Origin: a virus
Length of the DNA stretch: 49,588 nt
Strand: one strand, 5' to 3'
Virus record (IMG/VR): IMGVR_UViG_3300008267_000074
Coordinates: 1 to 49,588 of that record
A program made the position numbers and the translations under genes. Under the pieces are notes generated by a model. It was given only the letters and a program-made list of their open reading frames with translations, was not told the origin of the DNA and made no database searches. This document shows positions 34,797 through 44,766 of the stretch, piece after piece; position 1 is the stretch's first letter; every line of letters starts with the position of its first letter.

Positions 34797-36598
34797 TACA
34801 AGATGGTTCCTTTTATATCATCATTAGGATATTTTAATTCCATAACAACATTTTTAGGTACTTTTATATATCTTCCATCGGGAGACATATTACTTTTTAT
34901 ATCATAAAAGGTGCTAGAATAATTACCACCTGTTTTATTTTCAATAATTACAGAAGTTACGTCTATAATTCCATCTACTTTCTTTAAACTAGTAAATATG
35001 TCAGTAATATAAAAAGTTTCTCCAAAATTTGGTAGCATTCTAAAATCTTGCTTTAACTGTGTTATGGCATTTGTTAAAATATCATATTTTGGCATATCGC
35101 TACTTCCTATAGCGGTAAAAGTAATAGAATAATTAACTATTTTTCCATCTAAAATATCTATTGAATCATTAATCATTCTGTGCTGATTAAGCCAAGTTTT
35201 TAAGTTATTTTTAACTGTTTGATTTGGTTGAATCAATTTGCTATTATTATCTTCACAAAGAACATACAAATTCAAATTTCTTTTTAAAGAGTTGGAATCT
35301 TTGACTGCACTAATTCTTTTTATAGAACCAAATTTAGCAGGCATAGCATATGCTAATGCTACATAATCTTTTTCTGTTACTGCTCTATTTTGTGAAGCAA
35401 AAGAATTTTCTATCCTTCTTTTTAATTCATCGCCGTTTATAACTGTTACATCACCAATTAAAGGAGCCTCATTAATAACTTCTAGGCTATTTCTTATATT
35501 TGACATGATGGCGGTTGATAATTGATTTTCATCTACAAATTCAAAAATAGCAGAATTTACTCTATTTAAGCCGTTAGTAGCAACATTGATATTATTTGTA
35601 TTATTATTATATCTATAAGTTACTAATAAGGTGGTATTTGATGGAGCAACTCCTAATTTATCACTATTTAAAATTTTTGTTGGATCAAAAGAATCACTAG
35701 ATATATAATCTTTACCATATATGTCTAATACTGAACGACCCGGTTCTGTCAAAAAAGACATATTATCTTCTACCACTATATCAGAACTAGCACCGAACTG
35801 TAAAAATGTTGTTGAAAATTGTCTATCAACAACAAATCTTCTAGGTACAGCAAGAGGTTTTAAAATTTCTTTAGCTAAAGAAGCGTCAGAAGTATATCTA
35901 TTGGTTACAGATTTATAAATTATATTTTGAGATAAATAATCTACTTCGTAATATTGGTTTCCTTCTTCGTCAAATACAGAAATAATTTCAACTATATTTT
36001 CTTGTTGTAATTGAATTTTTTTAAATTTTTCATATTTACCTACTGCAATTCTTTCGGAGGAAATTATTCCAGATACCACTAAACCTTTAGCTTTTATAGC
36101 ATATGTTAAAGGAGTGCCGTTTTCAGAAACATTTAAAACTCTAACTTCATTATTAGGATTATCAAATCTAACATCTTCATTTAATATAAATTTAGTACCA
36201 CTTGTAGTAGTAAACGTACTACCCTTTTTTAGAACCGGTAAATAAGATCTATTTGGACCTAAAACGGCGGTATCAGCGGGAATAGATAAATAGAAAGTAG
36301 CTATTCCAGTAGAAGAAATTGAATTAGCAAACTTATAACCAACTTGTTTTCCATGCTTAATGATATTATCAAATTCACTTGCGGTTTCTAAAAAGCTTTC
36401 ATTGGCTTGATAATCTAGATAAAAAGATAATATGTCTCCAACATAAGCAGTAGTATCTAACATTAAAGAGCCAAAAGAGCTTTCATTAAAGTCTTTATAG
36501 ACATTTTCATAATATCTTCTTGCGTGCTCTATTAAGTCGCTTTTAATGCTATTAAAATCTCTACTTGTATACTTAATTGGTACTATTTTTTTTGGCAT
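34796..36598 (-). CDS. Baseplate wedge protein, gp6/baseplate J-like
   Basis: This 600-residue protein is in the usual length range of T4 gp6. The N-terminus (IKYTSRDFNSIKSDLIEHAR, then YYENVYKDFNESSFGSLMLD, then YQANESFLETA) is the classic start of gp6-like and baseplate J proteins. A central AVTEKDYVALAYAMPAKFGS and the following RNLNLYVL are the conserved J-family core (about residues 395-440). gp6 forms the dimeric ring of the wedge that surrounds the hub and controls the hexagon-to-star change. It lies directly after the gp25-like gene, as in T4-like phages, and its stop overlaps the next start. AAGGA lies about ten bases upstream of the ATG. Confidence 0.92.
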   Translation of the reverse strand: MPKKIVPIKYTSRDFNSIKSDLIEHARRYYENVYKDFNESSFGSLMLDTTAYVGDILSFYLDYQANESFLETASEFDNIIKHGKQVGYKFANSISSTGIATFYLSIPADTAVLGPNRSYLPVLKKGSTFTTTSGTKFILNEDVRFDNPNNEVRVLNVSENGTPLTYAIKAKGLVVSGIISSERIAVGKYEKFKKIQLQQENIVEIISVFDEEGNQYYEVDYLSQNIIYKSVTNRYTSDASLAKEILKPLAVPRRFVVDRQFSTTFLQFGASSDIVVEDNMSFLTEPGRSVLDIYGKDYISSDSFDPTKILNSDKLGVAPSNTTLLVTYRYNNNTNNINVATNGLNRVNSAIFEFVDENQLSTAIMSNIRNSLEVINEAPLIGDVTVINGDELKRRIENSFASQNRAVTEKDYVALAYAMPAKFGSIKRISAVKDSNSLKRNLNLYVLCEDNNSKLIQPNQTVKNNLKTWLNQHRMINDSIDILDGKIVNYSITFTAIGSSDMPKYDILTNAITQLKQDFRMLPNFGETFYITDIFTSLKKVDGIIDVTSVIIENKTGGNYSSTFYDIKSNMSPDGRYIKVPKNVVMELKYPNDDIKGTIL

Positions 36599-36622
36599 TA
36601 GATTAAATCCTTGAATTTTTTA

Positions 36623-37012
36623 CTAAATAGAATCAATATTTAGATAAAATTCATCGCTAAAGTTATATAAAGGTATTTGATAAATAATTCTTACATATAG
36701 TGCATTTTCATTATTATTTACCTCTTCACTACTACCAATAATTATATCGTCAATTTGTATTTGCGGTAAATAACGTGCAGTTTGTACATAAATTCTTTCT
36801 TTTATGTCGTCTGATAATTGTTCATTTTTTTGTTGAAATAGAAAAGATTTAAGGCCAACACCAAAACTTGGGATCATCACTCTTTCACCGGGAGAGGTTA
36901 AAAGAAGCATTTTAAAATTTTGTTTTATACCATCTAAACCAGTTTTATTCATAGAATAAAGACCATCAATTGGATCTTTTTTTAATGGTAATTTAGCAGA
37001 AAATCCTTTCAT
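36623..37012 (-). CDS. Baseplate wedge protein gp25-like (GPW/gp25 family)
   Basis: This 129-residue protein matches the family's usual length. It carries the core NFKMLLLTSPGERVMIPSFG followed by VGLKSFLFQQ, then IYVQTARYLPQIQIDDI. In contractile tails gp25 forms the wedge core with gp6 and gp53 and links baseplate to sheath, nucleating sheath assembly. AAAGGA stands six bases upstream of the ATG, two bases after the stop of the 2248-residue gene. The adjacent gp6-like gene supports the call. This pair is the strongest evidence that the phage is a myovirus. Confidence 0.95.
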   Translation of the reverse strand: MKGFSAKLPLKKDPIDGLYSMNKTGLDGIKQNFKMLLLTSPGERVMIPSFGVGLKSFLFQQKNEQLSDDIKERIYVQTARYLPQIQIDDIIIGSSEEVNNNENALYVRIIYQIPLYNFSDEFYLNIDSI

Positions 37013-37013
37013 G

Positions 37014-40000
37014 TTAATCCTTTAACTTTTTAGTAGATGGTCTTAAACCACTTGTACTACTATCACTAATTACTCCTCCGGAAGAATTTTGACTATTATT
37101 TGTAGCTGTAGAATCTACGGTGTTTAAACTATTGATTTTATTTGCTAAATTATCTTGTAAGGCGCTCACAAATGCGCTAGGCAAGCCTTCAGACTTTAGT
37201 TTATCCATTGCTTCTTTGATTTGTTCTAATTTTTTCTTCTGCTCTCTAAATTGTTTAGATTTATTACTAGATTGTTCTAAAGCGGTAGTTGTCGAAGTAA
37301 TTTGTTGTTCTGTAGCTACAAGACCAGTTGTAATAGGTTTAGTAATATCATAACCCGGATCTCCATCAAATATGTTATTAGTTAAATCTATCATATCTGG
37401 ATTGGTGGTTGTTAAGCAAGGATCTTCTTGTTTTTCTTTAGGAATGCCCGTTATTTCAGAAACAATATCAAAATCCTTACCCTTTTGCATTGCTTCTTCA
37501 GCGAGTTTAAATGGCGATTTAAGATTCTCATCGTCTTCATCAATCCACAAGCCCAATAATAAATATGCTAACCAAACATATCCGTTTTGTACTTTTGCTG
37601 GTCCTTGAATATATGTTTGCCAAATGCCAAGTGGAAGATAGACGGCTGGAGTGACAATAGAAGATTTCAAAATCTTTGGCGCTATAACAGTACCGGGATT
37701 TTCTATAGCAAACTTTATAGGATCTTTCTTAAAGTCTTCATCCTTTGGCTCAAACATGGCAAGTAGTTCATAAATTAATTTTAATATCATATGAACACTA
37801 GAACCAATCGTAATACTTAATTCTGTAACTTCAGCATAGCCTTTTAGAATATTTAAAGGTGTCATTATTAACATTCTAATAAGGAATTCTTTTATTATTT
37901 GTTCATTATCCATGTTCGATAAATCTTGAACATTTGTTTGATCTGGAACAATTGGTGCTCCTCCAGTAGCCATTTCTTTTACTAATCTTCTAATAATTGC
38001 TTTTGTGGAGGCAAGAGTATTAAAATTATTCTTTTTAGTTAAAGAACTTAACACACAGGTAATAAATAAGAATGATAAATTTTGTGTTCTTGGAAATAAG
38101 AATTCATAAATAAACTTATATTCTGGGGATTGGCTAAATTCATCTATCATGCCGATTAAATCAGATGATTCTGTTTCATAAATCTTTTGATAGAAAATAA
38201 ACTGTTCAGAATATCCTATTGCCTTAAATGCTTCATCTTTACCAATCGGTAGTAATTTTGCTGCTTCACGTTTTAAAATAAAAGTTTTTAAATTATCTAG
38301 GTATTCTTCACCTAAAATATCTGTGCGTTTAAACTGAGTACCAGTTACACGAATATAGATAGATTTTTTCTCAGGTACTATTTTTAGAGCATTTGCACTT
38401 TCATTATAATAATCACTTAAATTATGCAAATCTATTCTTTTAGGCGGTAAAAGACCAGCTAATCTACTGTTTGTATCTTCGTTTATTCTTTTAGCTAATT
38501 TTGGTAAAGCATAATTTTTTAATTCGTCTTTAATAACTTCTTTAATTAAATGTTTAGGATTCGGCACTGTCATACTAGTTTGTTGATCTAAGGCAAAAAT
38601 TTTGGCAAAAAACTTAGCCATCATCATATAAACTGTATTATCTTCGCTTCTTAAATCCGATTCTAACATGTCAGATAAGAAAGATATAAACACCTCATCT
38701 CTTCTAAGAACTTGCGGATCGTAATAACCAAATATTGGCATTGCTCTTAAGATATGCTCATGTAAATATGTTCTAATCAGAAGTCTATAGGTGCTTTCTA
38801 ACAAAATAATTTGAGTATCTGATAATTCCATATCAGCCAACTCAGCGGTGTTGATATCTTCCCCATTTTTTATTTTTTCATTTTTTACTTCTTCTAAACA
38901 ATAAGATTCTTCTTTTTTAGCTACCGCTTCATCTTTTAATGAGTCTATATCTAAATAATGAGGACGTATTTTACATGCCTTTTGCTGTTGTGTTTGACCA
39001 TGCAATAGAGATAAATATTGTGTATAAGGCACCTTGGTCTTTGGAGGATTGTTAACATCAATAGGCTTATCAAAAGGTTCACCCTTATCTTCTATTGCTT
39101 CCTGTTTTGAACTTAAAGAAGTTATATTTTCATATAATTTATTAAATACACTGGAGGATATATTGGTAATAACATCATTATTTAATAATTTAGCAAATCC
39201 AGAATAATTTGCTTTTAATGAAGGTCCAGAATCAGTGATTAAATTAGCAACATTAAACACATCATCTACAGAATTTATATTTGTTAATATAGTTTGAAAG
39301 TCTAAATCGGCATATTCATCTTTCATGCCGAAATCATCAAAAAATTCTTCTCCATCTTGAACTTTTTCAAAGCTTTTTTTAAGAATAGAAGAAGTTAAGA
39401 TTTGATTTTCATCATTTATAAACTTTAATTTATTTTTTTCTATAAATAAATCAAATAATTGTTTTTTATTTTTTGTTTTTATTTCTTCTAAAGGTAAAGA
39501 AAGACCTTGTGAAGAAGTCACATAATTAAATACGGCATCGTCACATTTAGCCTCTACTAAAGAATCTGTAAAATCATAACCATTTTTTATTATTTTTAAA
39601 TTATATTGATCTACTAATTGTAATTTATTAGATGTTAAATTATTTTTAATATCTAAACTTGATTGTGATAGCTCTACCTTATAAGAAGGATAATTACTCA
39701 TCATTGAAACGGCAATTTGTAAATGAGGAGCGGGAGTTTTAGTCTTATATGTTGTAAGTAAATCAGTAATATGTTGATTTGACTCTTTATATTCAAGGTT
39801 ATATTTGCTTTTTGCATCATCTTGAGCTATTAAGGCAATGCCATTTGCGCCAAATTTATCAATGATATTTTTTAGGCCATCAACAAAAGATTGTTTTTGC
39901 AATAATGTAAATATCTGTACTGATTGTGCAAAACCCTGACTTTCAACATACATTGCATTTGAATAATCAGAATTAGTAAATTTTAATACTCTTCTAACAA

Positions 40001-43000
40001 TACCATTTTTATTTGGATTATTTATTGTAGCTAAAGTAGAAGCATAATAAGAGCCAACTAGTTTTAAAAATTCATTAAATTGCGTATTCATGAATTTCTT
40101 TTCTTCATCGGTCAAATTAGAAAAGTTATTTATGTTAAAATCAACAGAATTTGCTAAATAATAAGTGTCTATTAAGAATAACAGCGATTGACAAAATATA
40201 GTTATTTCATGATTTAATTCATAAACATCTTTTCTTATATTATCCTTAAGACCATCAATAGAATTTTCTAATTTTTCTAAGATTTCTCCCTCTATATCAG
40301 CTTTATAGGACGATTCATTGAAAAGAATAGAATTATTTTTTAATATAGTATTAAAAACATAGTTTGGTAATTTTTCATCTTTAGGATTTGTTCTTTCTTC
40401 TTGTTCACTTATTTCATTTTCTGGTGGGTCGGCAGGCGTAATTTGATCACCGTCAATTTTAAATAATTTTTTTGGACCAGATGAAGAGGAAACAGCATAA
40501 GTTGATTTATTCCAATTTCTAGCGTCATCATCAAATGCATCATAAACAGGCTGATAAAGGGTGTCTAACATTCCTTTAAAGCTCTTTATAGAAGGGGCTA
40601 TTGATACTAATGGAGGTATAACTTCTCCATTTGGACCTGTTTTACAAAGAATAGTGGGAATATTAGCTAAATTAAATGGATCATCCTTGTTTAAGAAATC
40701 AAGAACATTTCTTAAGTTTTCTTCATCTTTATCTTTTAAATCTTTTAATAAATCATCGATTAAATCATCTGGTATGCCCTTGCTTTGTAAAATCGCTCTT
40801 TCACGCGCTTCTTTTCTACCATCGTCACATCTAAATTGTCTTGGAATAAATGGGCTATCAGGATTTAATAATTTAGCACAAATTTCTAAATTATATGTTT
40901 CTCCTAATCTAATAAAAAATCTTATTAAACTATCTTTATCAGATAATTTAGAGGCTAAATTATGTTTTTTATTTGGAGTATTATATTTTCTTCTTAAAAT
41001 AGAAAATATAATGTCATATACATCTTCATTAACCATAGAACCGGTTAATAAGTTACATAATTCTAATGTAGTTAAACATGCAGTAACATCTTCTAAGAAC
41101 AATTTTAATTCACGCTTTAGACGTTGTCTTGCTTCTTGTAATGTTTCATCATCTTCATTTAAATCACCAAAGAATTCATTTAAGAATGCATCCGTGTCGC
41201 GTGTATTTTCAGCATTATCAATGTCTCTGTTAATATCTCCAAAATTATTATTTGGTTGATTATCACCAAAATTAAAATTATCTGGGTTTGGATCAGCAGT
41301 ACAAGCTTTTAAAGAACCAGTAATTGCATATCTAATACCAAAAATAACTAATTGAGTTACTATATTTCCAACCATATCTTTGATAGCGTTTGCTAATGCT
41401 ACGTTTGGATCAAATAAAGGAGCTTCTGGAAATTCGAATGATTTTATTGTTTGTAAAGTAGTAGCAATAACTTGTTGAACTTTTTTTGCTACAGGATTAC
41501 ACAACAATAACAAATCTGGATTTTCAAGCAAATATTTCATTTGCTCGAAATCATTCATAATATTTGCAAATCTTTCAGGATTAAAATTTATTCCTGCACA
41601 AGTTAGCGCTTCTTGTAAAAATCTTATAAAATCTGTTCGATTTAAGGCATCTAAATATTGCCCTATTTTATGCCATGCTTTTGGACCGGGGAGAGGTTTT
41701 TTACCCAAAACAATTAACATATCGTCACTTAGCCATTTAACTTGTGACATTGCTTGTGTAAAAGAACTGCCCTCTACTTGCCTTGCTTTTGAAATATCAG
41801 TTCTTAATTTTTTTATTGTTTCAAAAGCCTTTTCAGCATCAGAAGATTCTAGAATGGTTTTTGCTCTTTGAGCAGGTGTAGTGCCAAACTTTTCAGCACA
41901 AGCACCAAAATCAACTGGCTCGGCATAAACTCTTTTAACCGGTGGATAATGTTTACTAATGAAAAAGTCTTTTAATACATTATCTTTATGAACTTGTGAT
42001 ACTTCTTCAACTAAAGCAGCTATTTGATTTATTTGCTGTATTGTGGTATTAATAAATTTTTCTGCCATGTTTATTTGATCACGAACATCGGCAAGAGAAA
42101 TATTTCTTATTTCTTCAAGAAATTCTTCAAGTAAAAGTGTAGATTCACTTAACAAACCTTTTTCTTTAGCTTCTTTTAATTTATCGGAATCTATTTCTAC
42201 ATTAACAGTTAAAAATCCACTTTCAGCTAATTCAATATCTTTTTCAATAAACCTTTTTAATTTTGTTATTATAGATTCTACTTTAAGTAAATAATTTAAA
42301 GTTGTTTTATCTAAAATAACTTCATCATTTAAAAACGCATCTGTGTTAAAATTTAAAATAATTTCTTTTTCAGAAACTTGTTCTGTATCATCTTCAAGTT
42401 TTGTTTTTGTAACTGAGTAAAGTTTTATATCTACTAGCTTTAAATTTACTTTATCAATAAATATTTCTAATTTTCCGTTAAAACGACGACCAGAAGCGGT
42501 CTTATTTTTAACTAAAGCTAGAGCGGCAGTTAAAGAGCCATATTCTTCTTTATTTTTATTGTCTGTTCCATAAATATTTTTATAATCTTCTTCAGCTTGT
42601 TGTCTTAAATCGTCCTTTAAAGTATCAATTCTATTAATTAAATTATCATAAACAAAATTATTTACAGCTATAAAAAAATCCGCTATTCCAGTTCTTTCTG
42701 GTTCTAAATCAGGACTGCCGGGAGCTAAAGGATCTGAACCAAACTTTTTAAAAGAAGATACAGGTTGAACATCCCATATTCTTAATGGCGGTAAATGAAA
42801 TATAAGAGTACAATACCATAAGTTAAAAATTATAGATGAACAATGAAGATCAAGATCTAAGGAATCTTGATAAGTTAATTTAATTATATTTTCATTAACG
42901 GGTTCTTCATAAGAATATTGTGGACCAATAGTTTCATCAATTTCAATTGTTTCTTCTCCAGAATCATATTCTGGTAATACTACTGGTTCATCAATTACCG

Positions 43001-43760
43001 GTTCTGTATTTGCTTCTAGGAAATAATCTCCATTTTCATTTTTAGCATAAATAAATCTTTTTGGTATAGAAATTAATATTCTTAAAGTAGAACACGGTCT
43101 TATTGGAAAAAAATATTCTTCGGCTCTTGAAAAATAAATAAAATTATCTACAAGACTTTTTACGTATTCATAATCATTTCTAAAGCCATTTGACTTTAAA
43201 ATAAGAGCAGTACCAGAATAACAAGCTAATCTAATTTTGTCTCTTAATTCTTCTTCACCGGCAACTTCTGTAGTGCTTATATCTTCATAATGAATAGATA
43301 CTTTTCCATTATATTCATCTTCAAATACTACATTAGTTTTTTGATCTTTCCAATATATTGGTGAAGTATATTCATATGGCTGATGTTCTTTTTTTGTAGA
43401 AATTGGAAATAAACAAGGTTGATTTTCTTTATTGTCTAAACTTAAATAATCTTTTTCTGTTTCAAAACCACGATATTTTTGTAAAGTTTCTTCTTTGGCT
43501 ACTAATAATTTAGTGTAGACATATAATAATTTATCTTTATAAATAACTTTAGACCATAGATTTTTATAACCCAATCCATGTTCTAAAAGTATAACTTCAG
43601 AATCTTTAACAATTTTCTGATTTTCAATAGGTTTATTAAATTTTCCTTTTGGAGCAAAGCTATCATAATCTGCTAACACATAGAAAGTGTCTTTTAATAA
43701 ATAATGTGTTGGGCTTTTAGGCAAAGCCGGATACATTGTGTTTAAGAAATTTTTATTCAT
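37014..43760 (-). CDS. Giant baseplate/tail-associated protein, function unknown
   Basis: This protein has 2248 residues in one frame. Residues about 34-86 look SH3-like (KDSEVILLEHGLGYKNLWSK, then VIYKDKLLYVYTKLL). The middle is helix-rich and charged, with two Cys-containing hydrophobic stretches (VATTLQTIKSFEF region and CLTTLELCNLLTGS). Residues about 1955-2075 include hydrophobic segments (MTPLNILKGYAEVTEL, then VWLAYLLLGLWI) that could be buried or membrane-active. Residues about 2140-2200 are coiled-coil-like, and the last 40 are Ser/Asn-rich. It lies between the hub-type proteins and gp25, the part of the genome where tail tube, tape measure or central baseplate genes occur. Tape measure is a possibility because of the length and helical content, but the chain is not uniformly coiled, so I leave the function open. 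The SD is weak (AAGG, 13 bases upstream). Confidence 0.65.
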   Translation of the reverse strand: MNKNFLNTMYPALPKSPTHYLLKDTFYVLADYDSFAPKGKFNKPIENQKIVKDSEVILLEHGLGYKNLWSKVIYKDKLLYVYTKLLVAKEETLQKYRGFETEKDYLSLDNKENQPCLFPISTKKEHQPYEYTSPIYWKDQKTNVVFEDEYNGKVSIHYEDISTTEVAGEEELRDKIRLACYSGTALILKSNGFRNDYEYVKSLVDNFIYFSRAEEYFFPIRPCSTLRILISIPKRFIYAKNENGDYFLEANTEPVIDEPVVLPEYDSGEETIEIDETIGPQYSYEEPVNENIIKLTYQDSLDLDLHCSSIIFNLWYCTLIFHLPPLRIWDVQPVSSFKKFGSDPLAPGSPDLEPERTGIADFFIAVNNFVYDNLINRIDTLKDDLRQQAEEDYKNIYGTDNKNKEEYGSLTAALALVKNKTASGRRFNGKLEIFIDKVNLKLVDIKLYSVTKTKLEDDTEQVSEKEIILNFNTDAFLNDEVILDKTTLNYLLKVESIITKLKRFIEKDIELAESGFLTVNVEIDSDKLKEAKEKGLLSESTLLLEEFLEEIRNISLADVRDQINMAEKFINTTIQQINQIAALVEEVSQVHKDNVLKDFFISKHYPPVKRVYAEPVDFGACAEKFGTTPAQRAKTILESSDAEKAFETIKKLRTDISKARQVEGSSFTQAMSQVKWLSDDMLIVLGKKPLPGPKAWHKIGQYLDALNRTDFIRFLQEALTCAGINFNPERFANIMNDFEQMKYLLENPDLLLLCNPVAKKVQQVIATTLQTIKSFEFPEAPLFDPNVALANAIKDMVGNIVTQLVIFGIRYAITGSLKACTADPNPDNFNFGDNQPNNNFGDINRDIDNAENTRDTDAFLNEFFGDLNEDDETLQEARQRLKRELKLFLEDVTACLTTLELCNLLTGSMVNEDVYDIIFSILRRKYNTPNKKHNLASKLSDKDSLIRFFIRLGETYNLEICAKLLNPDSPFIPRQFRCDDGRKEARERAILQSKGIPDDLIDDLLKDLKDKDEENLRNVLDFLNKDDPFNLANIPTILCKTGPNGEVIPPLVSIAPSIKSFKGMLDTLYQPVYDAFDDDARNWNKSTYAVSSSSGPKKLFKIDGDQITPADPPENEISEQEERTNPKDEKLPNYVFNTILKNNSILFNESSYKADIEGEILEKLENSIDGLKDNIRKDVYELNHEITIFCQSLLFLIDTYYLANSVDFNINNFSNLTDEEKKFMNTQFNEFLKLVGSYYASTLATINNPNKNGIVRRVLKFTNSDYSNAMYVESQGFAQSVQIFTLLQKQSFVDGLKNIIDKFGANGIALIAQDDAKSKYNLEYKESNQHITDLLTTYKTKTPAPHLQIAVSMMSNYPSYKVELSQSSLDIKNNLTSNKLQLVDQYNLKIIKNGYDFTDSLVEAKCDDAVFNYVTSSQGLSLPLEEIKTKNKKQLFDLFIEKNKLKFINDENQILTSSILKKSFEKVQDGEEFFDDFGMKDEYADLDFQTILTNINSVDDVFNVANLITDSGPSLKANYSGFAKLLNNDVITNISSSVFNKLYENITSLSSKQEAIEDKGEPFDKPIDVNNPPKTKVPYTQYLSLLHGQTQQQKACKIRPHYLDIDSLKDEAVAKKEESYCLEEVKNEKIKNGEDINTAELADMELSDTQIILLESTYRLLIRTYLHEHILRAMPIFGYYDPQVLRRDEVFISFLSDMLESDLRSEDNTVYMMMAKFFAKIFALDQQTSMTVPNPKHLIKEVIKDELKNYALPKLAKRINEDTNSRLAGLLPPKRIDLHNLSDYYNESANALKIVPEKKSIYIRVTGTQFKRTDILGEEYLDNLKTFILKREAAKLLPIGKDEAFKAIGYSEQFIFYQKIYETESSDLIGMIDEFSQSPEYKFIYEFLFPRTQNLSFLFITCVLSSLTKKNNFNTLASTKAIIRRLVKEMATGGAPIVPDQTNVQDLSNMDNEQIIKEFLIRMLIMTPLNILKGYAEVTELSITIGSSVHMILKLIYELLAMFEPKDEDFKKDPIKFAIENPGTVIAPKILKSSIVTPAVYLPLGIWQTYIQGPAKVQNGYVWLAYLLLGLWIDEDDENLKSPFKLAEEAMQKGKDFDIVSEITGIPKEKQEDPCLTTTNPDMIDLTNNIFDGDPGYDITKPITTGLVATEQQITSTTTALEQSSNKSKQFREQKKKLEQIKEAMDKLKSEGLPSAFVSALQDNLANKINSLNTVDSTATNNSQNSSGGVISDSSTSGLRPSTKKLKD

Positions 43761-43776
43761 TAATATATTATAACCT

Positions 43777-44763
43777 TTAATTTAATTTATGATAACTACT
43801 ATTGATATATTTATCATGAAAACCAGAAAGATATTTATTTTCTGTGCCTTGTAATAATGCTATATGCGCTTTTAAACCTTGCTCTATCTTAATAAATGTT
43901 TGCAAGGAAGTAGAAATGCCTTGTGGTAATAGATCGAATGATTTAGAAGTTGGTTTTCCAAAAAATGGAGATAAATGTGTGTGATTTGTAATTTTTTCAT
44001 TAAACATTCTTTGTATAGTTACAAATTCAGTAAATAATCCATTTAGCTTTCTAATATCATCTACTATTTTTGTTAATGCTTCTTTTAAATTATCGCCTTT
44101 AACCATTGGTTGTAAATTTCTAAATGTAATATCTTTAGGATTCATTACAGAAATATCCATAGCGATCATTTGAACGCCAGTTTTCTTTTCGTTCATTTCT
44201 CCATTTCTTACTTCTGAATCAACACCGGTAACTATTTTAAAAGTATTTCTAGACATTATTCTTATATCATCTGCTTTCATACCAATAGCGGAACGAGCTA
44301 TAGAATTACCAGTTGCACCAATTGGTAAACTAAAATATTCGTCTATATCAGCTTTTTGACTTAAATAAATTCTTGCTGCATCGGCAACAAAATTAGAGCT
44401 TTGTGGTGTACCATTAAATACTCTTTTCGCATCCGTATTAGTCCAACGACCAACAACAATATCAATTGCTCCGCTTTTTACATGTCCTTTTGCACCATAA
44501 CCGGGACCATTTAATTTACCGGGACGATCTCTACCGAAAACAATAAATGTATTATGCTTTCCCTCTATAACTGTTTCACAAGGAGCTTTTTCATATTTTA
44601 CAAAATTTACAGGCTCTTTTAATGGACCATTATTAAGTCCAATTTCCATATTAGATAATTTATGTAAACCTCTTGGATTTTTTAAGATCTCCTTATTTTT
44701 TACATCAACTTGATCTATTTCTTCTACTGGAGCAAGATCTTTATCACGATAGTTGGCTGGCAT
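43777..44763 (-). CDS. Virion/baseplate structural protein with GRDRPG...GAIDIVVGR motif
   Basis: This is a 328-residue protein. Residues 72-108 contain NTFIVFGRDRPG, then GYGAKGHVKSGAIDIVVGRW, a conserved stretch I associate with structural proteins of large marine myoviruses. Residues 260-269 (NHTHLSPFFG) contain an HxH motif (H261, H263), which in other phages occurs near metal-binding spike tips, although here it is not C-terminal. AAGGA lies six bases upstream of the ATG, directly after the peptidase-hub gene. Its position next to the hub suggests a central spike or hub accessory. The function is inferred; no catalytic motif is present. Confidence 0.65.
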   Translation of the reverse strand: MPANYRDKDLAPVEEIDQVDVKNKEILKNPRGLHKLSNMEIGLNNGPLKEPVNFVKYEKAPCETVIEGKHNTFIVFGRDRPGKLNGPGYGAKGHVKSGAIDIVVGRWTNTDAKRVFNGTPQSSNFVADAARIYLSQKADIDEYFSLPIGATGNSIARSAIGMKADDIRIMSRNTFKIVTGVDSEVRNGEMNEKKTGVQMIAMDISVMNPKDITFRNLQPMVKGDNLKEALTKIVDDIRKLNGLFTEFVTIQRMFNEKITNHTHLSPFFGKPTSKSFDLLPQGISTSLQTFIKIEQGLKAHIALLQGTENKYLSGFHDKYINSSYHKLN

Positions 44764-44766
44764 ATT

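Noticed and set aside
40561-41259. Plus-strand ORF of 232 codons
   Set aside because: It is entirely antisense to the 2248-residue gene in an otherwise one-strand region; its Ser/Leu/Phe/Asn-rich composition is what reverse reading of AT-rich coding DNA gives.
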